A stretch of DNA of 11,522 nucleotides from Dimargaris cristalligena (lineage: Eukaryota > Kickxellomycota > Dimargaritomycetes > Dimargaritales > Dimargaritaceae), in NCBI GenBank assembly GCA_027576995.1, contig JANBQC010000634.1:1-11522 (forward strand). The letters are read 5' to 3'. The notes beneath the pieces are model-generated. The model ran no database searches and was not told where the DNA came from. It saw only the letters and a list, made by a program, of their open reading frames with translations. Both the position numbers and the translations under genes were made by a program. Below are positions 8,013-11,522 of this stretch, one piece after another. Position 1 is the first letter of the stretch. The number at the start of each line of letters is the position of its first letter.

Positions 8013-8597
8013 ATGGCTCAAGCCCAAGCCCAAGCCCAGGCCACTCTCGTAGATTTCGAGCCTGCCCTCCGCAATTACCAGCTCGATTTCGAAGAGTACA
8101 CCGTTAACAAACTCAAGCTAGCCCTCAACGGCGAAGGCGACAAAACCGATGATGTCGGCATCTGCAAGTTCTTCCTCAAGGGCCATTGCCACAAGGGTAA
8201 CAATTGCCAATACCAGCACATCAAGGCGGGCAAATCGGTCGTATGTAAGCACTGGGTGCGGGCCCTCTGTAAAAAAGGCGACGATTGCGATTTCCTCCAC
8301 AACTACAACTTACGCAAAATGCCCCAGTGCCAATTCTTCAACCAGTACAAAGTATGCTACGCTGGCGATGCGTGTCTCTACCTCCATATTGACCCCGACG
8401 CCGAACGGAAGGAATGCGCGTGGTACGCGCGCGGGTTCTGTAAACACGGTCCCAAGTGCCGGAATCTACACGTACGGCGGATCGCGTGTCAAAATTATAT
8501 TACGGGCTTCTGTCCGTTGGGACCCAAGTGTCCCGATGCCCACCCGAAGGATGAAGTACCTACTAGTAATGAAGTTATAAAACCAAAGGACTTTTAA
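8013..8597 (+). CDS. YTH1: CPSF30/Yth1, five-CCCH-finger subunit of the mRNA cleavage and polyadenylation factor
   Basis: This is a 194-residue single-exon protein. Five CCCH zinc fingers are complete: Cys51-Cys59-Cys65-His69, Cys78-Cys86-Cys92-His96, Cys106-Cys115-Cys121-His125, Cys135-Cys143-Cys149-His153 and Cys159-Cys167-Cys173-His177. Spacing is CX7CX5CX3H except finger 3, which is CX8CX5CX3H. The segments VVCKHWVRALCKKGDDC, HNYNLRKMPQC, LHIDPDAERKECAWY and GFCKHGPKC are diagnostic of CPSF30/Yth1. In this family fingers 2 and 3 bind the AAUAAA signal in the nuclear polyadenylation complex, and later fingers contact Fip1. The N-terminus carries an Ala-Gln repeat (residues 2-10) and the conserved FEPALRNYQLDFE region. 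The protein ends 17 residues after finger 5, with no CCHC zinc knuckle, so it resembles yeast Yth1 (about 208 residues) more than animal CPSF30. The stop overlaps a poly(A) signal inside an inverted repeat. Confidence 0.96.
   Translation: MAQAQAQAQATLVDFEPALRNYQLDFEEYTVNKLKLALNGEGDKTDDVGICKFFLKGHCHKGNNCQYQHIKAGKSVVCKHWVRALCKKGDDCDFLHNYNLRKMPQCQFFNQYKVCYAGDACLYLHIDPDAERKECAWYARGFCKHGPKCRNLHVRRIACQNYITGFCPLGPKCPDAHPKDEVPTSNEVIKPKDF
8016..8042 (+). repeat. Ala-Gln codon repeat at the CPSF30 N-terminus
   Basis: Four GCY-CAR dicodons plus one further Ala codon encode AQAQAQAQA directly after the start Met. The hexamer GCCCAA is nearly perfectly repeated, so this stretch is prone to slippage and length variation. 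Confidence 0.8.
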
Positions 8598-8627
8598 TAA
8601 ATAAACGTGTATTGCAATTTATTTATT
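8596..8627 (+). terminator. Overlapping AATAAA signals in a perfect inverted repeat at the CPSF30 stop
   Basis: AATAAATAAA (8596-8605) is followed by a 12-base spacer and then its exact reverse complement TTTATTTATT (8618-8627). The left arm contains two overlapping AATAAA hexamers, at 8596-8601 and 8600-8605; the first shares two bases with the TAA stop at 8595-8597. The right arm carries the same two hexamers on the opposite strand, so the element reads as a poly(A) signal in both directions. The RNA could fold into a 10-bp stem of A-U pairs only, which is weak. No convergent gene is visible to the right. Confidence 0.65.
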
Positions 8628-9899
8628 TTTTGACGGAGAATAAGCAGGCTGGTAGGTCAGGTATTTCCGAAGAGGGCACAGATGGCCCTGATACCAGACA
8701 GTATATTACCGTTACTATACTATACGAATTTTAAATATACTTGGCTACTCATCAATTATTTTACAACCATTATGCTGGTTTATTATATTACACCAAGTTA
8801 TTGGCATATAATTAGCTTTTAAATGGATACGATTCCGAAAGACGTGCTTAGTCACCCAAACGCCACCATACTATATCCTATTATTCCTTTTTATATATGA
8901 AATTATCCGGCCATGTAGGCCTATAGGCACGTATCATTTGGATAGCATTCCTACCATACTGCACTATATAGGGGGTACTTTGAGGCTGTTATGAATTCGT
9001 TAGTAGTAAGGTTATATAGCTAAGGAATACGTGGGCAGATAATACAAATGAAAAAATATATGGATAGAAAGCATTGAGGGATGGACTTGTAGACAGTCCT
9101 GGCTACAGTTACTGAGGTACTAGACCCTTGCCGAGAGGAGGCAAACCCCCATATAAGACATACAATGTCAGCTGATATTTCCAATATAGTTACTGGAGTT
9201 GTTTGTAGCATTACTGTTCACTATAAAAGGTCTCTCACCAAACTATGGAACATACTACTTTTTTTCAGTAATTCAAGGGGAGTGTATATGTTAACAATTA
9301 TTGCCAATTTATTTTCAAATTTACACCACTGGCCTTACGCTAGCTAGTATGCACAGAGACGCCGCTAAGACCGGTGGTTATCCCCTCCCAGAATCAAGAT
9401 GCAGATTATGAAAACTATAAAAAAATAAGCCATACTTTGCGTTAATGCCTGCGGTACCTGGCAGGTATTGCTCGTGCTGATAATAGTTGCTCTATGAATG
9501 TAGGGGCTATCCCGCCCCAAACCAGATATTCCGAGAAACAGGTATCGGGCATTCAGGAATTAGAGAAATCCCGAGCCACGGCTACTTAATGTGGTGGTAA
9601 CGAGGTCTAGTCTTTTTACAGAGATGTTACTGCATGAATCTCGGGACCGCCATCGGATGATGGTAGTACACTTCTATTGGGGGAGAGGATACCAAATCCC
9701 CCCCCTTCCACATACCCATTGTGAATGATTATGTACAAACAGCGGGAGATATAAAAATATAGCTACATAGCCACCCAAGCAGCTATATTAAGGGATCCCA
9801 GCAATCAATCTGGAAGCCTGCGCTGGCCGCGATGGGGTCTCACAAGTAGGTTATTGCCAAACGGTAAATATTCCGAATGAGGCACCTTCCATTTACCAG
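8628..9899. other. Intergenic, no gene recognised
   Basis: This is mostly AT-rich DNA with dense stops. The only open frames over 60 codons (9020-9211 minus and 9165-9347 plus) overlap each other and have no protein-like features. A run of eight or more C occurs near 9699-9706. I saw no tRNA, snRNA or repeat copy here by eye. Confidence 0.45.
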
Positions 9900-10276
9900 T
9901 CTCTCACAGCGAGCGAGGCTTTCTTCCCACTTTCAAACTCGGAGGGATTGTGACCACGAGAGTAAATAAAGTAGTCAGTTCACTACCCCGTGAGTTGATC
10001 TTTGCAGGGCGGGAATCCTCTCACGGCCTCTGCCACTATCTCCTCCCCAGCCCACTACTACCACCACAGTCACTCTCACTAGCGCAGCAGACTGCTAGTT
10101 ATATAGGAGCCTCTTCTACGTCTAAGGCAGTTCTCTTTTCTGAACCATTTATCTTTTATTGGCCCTAGTGAGCTCATAATCCCTTTATTTATTATTTATA
10201 TACTGTTAAGTGACTTGCTTCTTAGTCGCCCCCAATTGTCTATCCACGTCCTTCACTTGGCCCAGTTAACTACAAC
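9900..10276 (+). promoter_or_regulatory. C/T-rich upstream region of the dioxygenase gene
   Basis: C/T-rich blocks (CTATCTCCTCCCCAGCCC near 10036, CACCACAGTCACTCTCAC near 10061) precede the candidate start at 10277, matching the leaders of the other plus-strand genes. The open frame reported from 9950 starts at a GTG and is not credible as a eukaryotic gene. The transcription start is not determined. Confidence 0.35.
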
Positions 10277-11522
10277 ATGTCTCTAATTGAGGCAAGTCTT
10301 GGTGCATCTGTACCTCTCGGTATCTATCGGTCCGGGACCTATAATACCTAACCCGTCATTCCGCTAGCGCTCTTCCGGTCCCCAGCCTTTAGTCAACTAA
10401 AAAACTACACATGCCTCCAATCCACCCTACTCATACCACGTATTCATTCTTATTCTCTGGGCATATTATTTTGCATCACTAATATAGAAAACTCCGGAAG
10501 GTGCCGTGATTATCGACTTTGCCAGCCTCGTCGGCGACGATTCGACTGTCCCAGACCTCACCGCCCACATCGAGGAAGCCTTTGGGGAAAAGGACCACTG
10601 TCTCGGTTTAGTTCTCGTACGGAACATACCCAACCTCGTGGCCTACCGCGACGCCCTATTGGACCGTACCCCGGGGTTAGCTCACTTGCCGGCGGCGGAA
10701 AAGGACCGGTTAACTGACCCGGGGAGTCGGTTCCTTTTCGGCTGGAGTCACGGGCGGGAAATGATGAACGGTAAACCGGACTGGCGGAAGGGATCGTTTT
10801 ACGCCAATCCAGTACTGGATCAGCCTGCGGCATTGTTATCATCATCATCATCATCGTCGGCGGCGGCAGCCGTGGTTACTGACCATGCCCTGGTGGAAGG
10901 GTACCCCGAATATTACTCTGGCAACTCGTGGCCACAGGAAGAACACCTGCCGGGGTTTAAAGAGGCGTTTCAGGAATTGGGGCAGCTGATCGTTCAGGTG
11001 GGTTCGCTTATTGCGGTCCACTGCGATAGGTACTGTAAGTCATAATGAATAGAACGAACTAGAGTGTAATAATGGCCGCACTCCCACCTCTCCCCTATTC
11101 CCTTATGACATGTGCAGGAGTTACACAGTTGGCAGGTGAAACATTTAAGCATATTACTGCTTGCTTTATTTCAACCGAAAGTAATAACAGGGATTAAATC
11201 CCAAAACTTCCCTATGACTCTAACTTATTCCAGTGGCCCAGAAAGTGCCCGACTACAACCCGGCCTTCCTTCAAACGCTGATCAAGAACTCGGATACCAT
11301 CAAGGCCCGTCTCTTGCACTACTTCCCTGAATCCCCGCCGGCTGATGCCAATACCACAACTACTAACAAGGATCCTACTGAAACTACCCCACCAGCTTCG
11401 AAAGACGACTCGCCTGATTTCGATTCGTGGTGCGGGTGGCATTTAGACCACTCCTGTCTCACCGGACTAACGGCCGCCAAATTCATTGATACCCGATCTC
11501 TAGCGGAAAGCGAACGCCTAGC
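10277..11522 (+). CDS. 2-oxoglutarate/Fe(II)-dependent dioxygenase family protein, 3'-truncated by the window
   Basis: The main exon reads VIIDFASLVGDD from 10506, then LGLVLVRNIPN, DPGSRFLFGWSHGRE, WRKGSFYANPVLDQP and LIVQVGSLIAVHCDRY up to 11034. A 199-base intron (11035-11233) joins in phase 1 to LAQKVPDYNP... and then DSWCGWHLDHSCLTGLTAAKF. His (11440-11442) and Asp (11446-11448) form the HxD half of the iron site; the distal His and the 2OG-binding Arg would lie beyond the edge. FGWSHG, KGSFYANP and WCGWHxDH are hallmarks of a family known in plants, fungi and protists and annotated only as 2OG-Fe(II) oxygenases; I know of no established substrate. The frame at 10506 begins with GTG, so an upstream exon is needed. 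The best candidate starts at ATG 10277 (A at -3, MSLIEASLGAS). A Ser7-Ala4 tract (10839-10871) and a Thr/Pro-rich linker (about 11335-11415) look like lineage-specific insertions. Confidence 0.82.
10320..10500 (+). other. Candidate intron 1 of the dioxygenase gene
   Basis: The donor GTATCT at 10320 and the acceptor AG at 10499-10500 join the 43-base exon 10277-10319 to the main exon in frame, giving ...GASVPL-G-AVIIDF. An alternative also keeps frame: donor GTACCT at 10310 and acceptor TAG at 10485-10487, giving ...LGAS-KTPEGAVIIDF. CTAAT at 10479-10483 could be the branch site, but it sits only five bases from the second acceptor. I cannot choose between them with confidence, and a still more distant first exon is possible. 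Confidence 0.35.
10839..10871 (+). repeat. Trinucleotide tract encoding Ser7-Ala4 inside the dioxygenase
   Basis: Five TCA codons, two TCG, two GCG, one GCA and one GCC run in succession. The tract lies between the conserved GSFYANP and GYPEYY segments, in what should be a surface loop, and is probably length-variable between strains. Confidence 0.85.
11035..11233 (+). other. Intron 2 of the dioxygenase gene
   Basis: The donor is GTAAGT (11035-11040), a likely branch site is CTAAC (11220-11224), and the acceptor is TTCCAG ending at 11233, ten bases after the branch A. Splicing is in phase 1 (T|TG = Leu) and restores one continuous family-like reading from HCDRY to LAQKVPDYNP. Reading through instead stops after three codons. 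Confidence 0.88.

Noticed and set aside
8075..8580. Alternate-frame ORFs over CPSF30
   Set aside because: They are shadows of a gene with five intact zinc fingers.
10506..10508. GTG as the initiation codon of the dioxygenase
   Set aside because: A GTG start is not expected for a eukaryotic nuclear gene. The reading continues upstream to a likely splice acceptor.
11112..11330. Separate ORF in the right part of the window
   Set aside because: It runs through the intron and out of frame with the conserved WCGWHxDH exon, so it is a by-product.
1..11522. CRISPR arrays, insertion sequences or LTR elements
   Set aside because: There are no regularly spaced repeats, no terminal inverted repeats around a transposase frame, and no polyprotein motifs. 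The only dispersed repeat is the pair at 1108-1259 and 5447-5599, which has no coding capacity I could recognise.

Overview
The window looks like nuclear DNA of a filamentous fungus. The evidence is a spliceosomal intron with GTAAGT, CTAAC and CAG signals, AATAAA polyadenylation signals, a five-finger CPSF30/Yth1 protein, the first codons of a dynactin p25 subunit, and a secreted Ser/Thr-rich protein with a GPI-type tail. An early-diverging lineage is possible, but that is a guess. Standard stop codons are used. Nothing looks prokaryotic, viral or organellar.

Layout. Positions 1-56 (minus strand) hold the first 19 codons of a probable dynactin p25 gene that runs off the left edge. Positions 57-4102 have no gene I can defend. 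They contain one copy of a diverged dispersed repeat (about 1108-1259), a G-rich stretch with G-tracts (about 2240-2890) and a pyrimidine-rich stretch (about 3200-4100) leading into the next gene. Positions 4103-4984 (plus) encode a secreted double-psi beta-barrel (barwin/RlpA-like) protein with a Ser/Thr/Pro stalk and a GPI-type tail. The second repeat copy follows at about 5447-5599. Positions 6783-7061 (plus) encode a small secreted protein with a Kex2-type KR site. Positions 8013-8597 (plus) encode CPSF30/Yth1. Its two overlapping AATAAA signals touch the stop codon and form one arm of a perfect inverted repeat. From about 10277 to the right edge (plus) lies an interrupted 2-oxoglutarate/Fe(II) dioxygenase gene with one clear intron; its 5' exon is uncertain and its 3' end is outside the window.

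How it fits together. The genes look like independent units, not a pathway: a motor adaptor subunit, two secreted or wall proteins, an mRNA 3'-end processing factor and an uncharacterised dioxygenase. The plus-strand genes share a gross upstream pattern: a purine/G-rich segment gives way to a G-poor, C/T-rich leader of 200 bases or more. The two points most worth a second look are the CPSF30 3' end, where the signal this protein family binds sits in a potential hairpin overlapping the gene's own stop codon, and the ungapped repeat pair flanking the barrel-protein gene.
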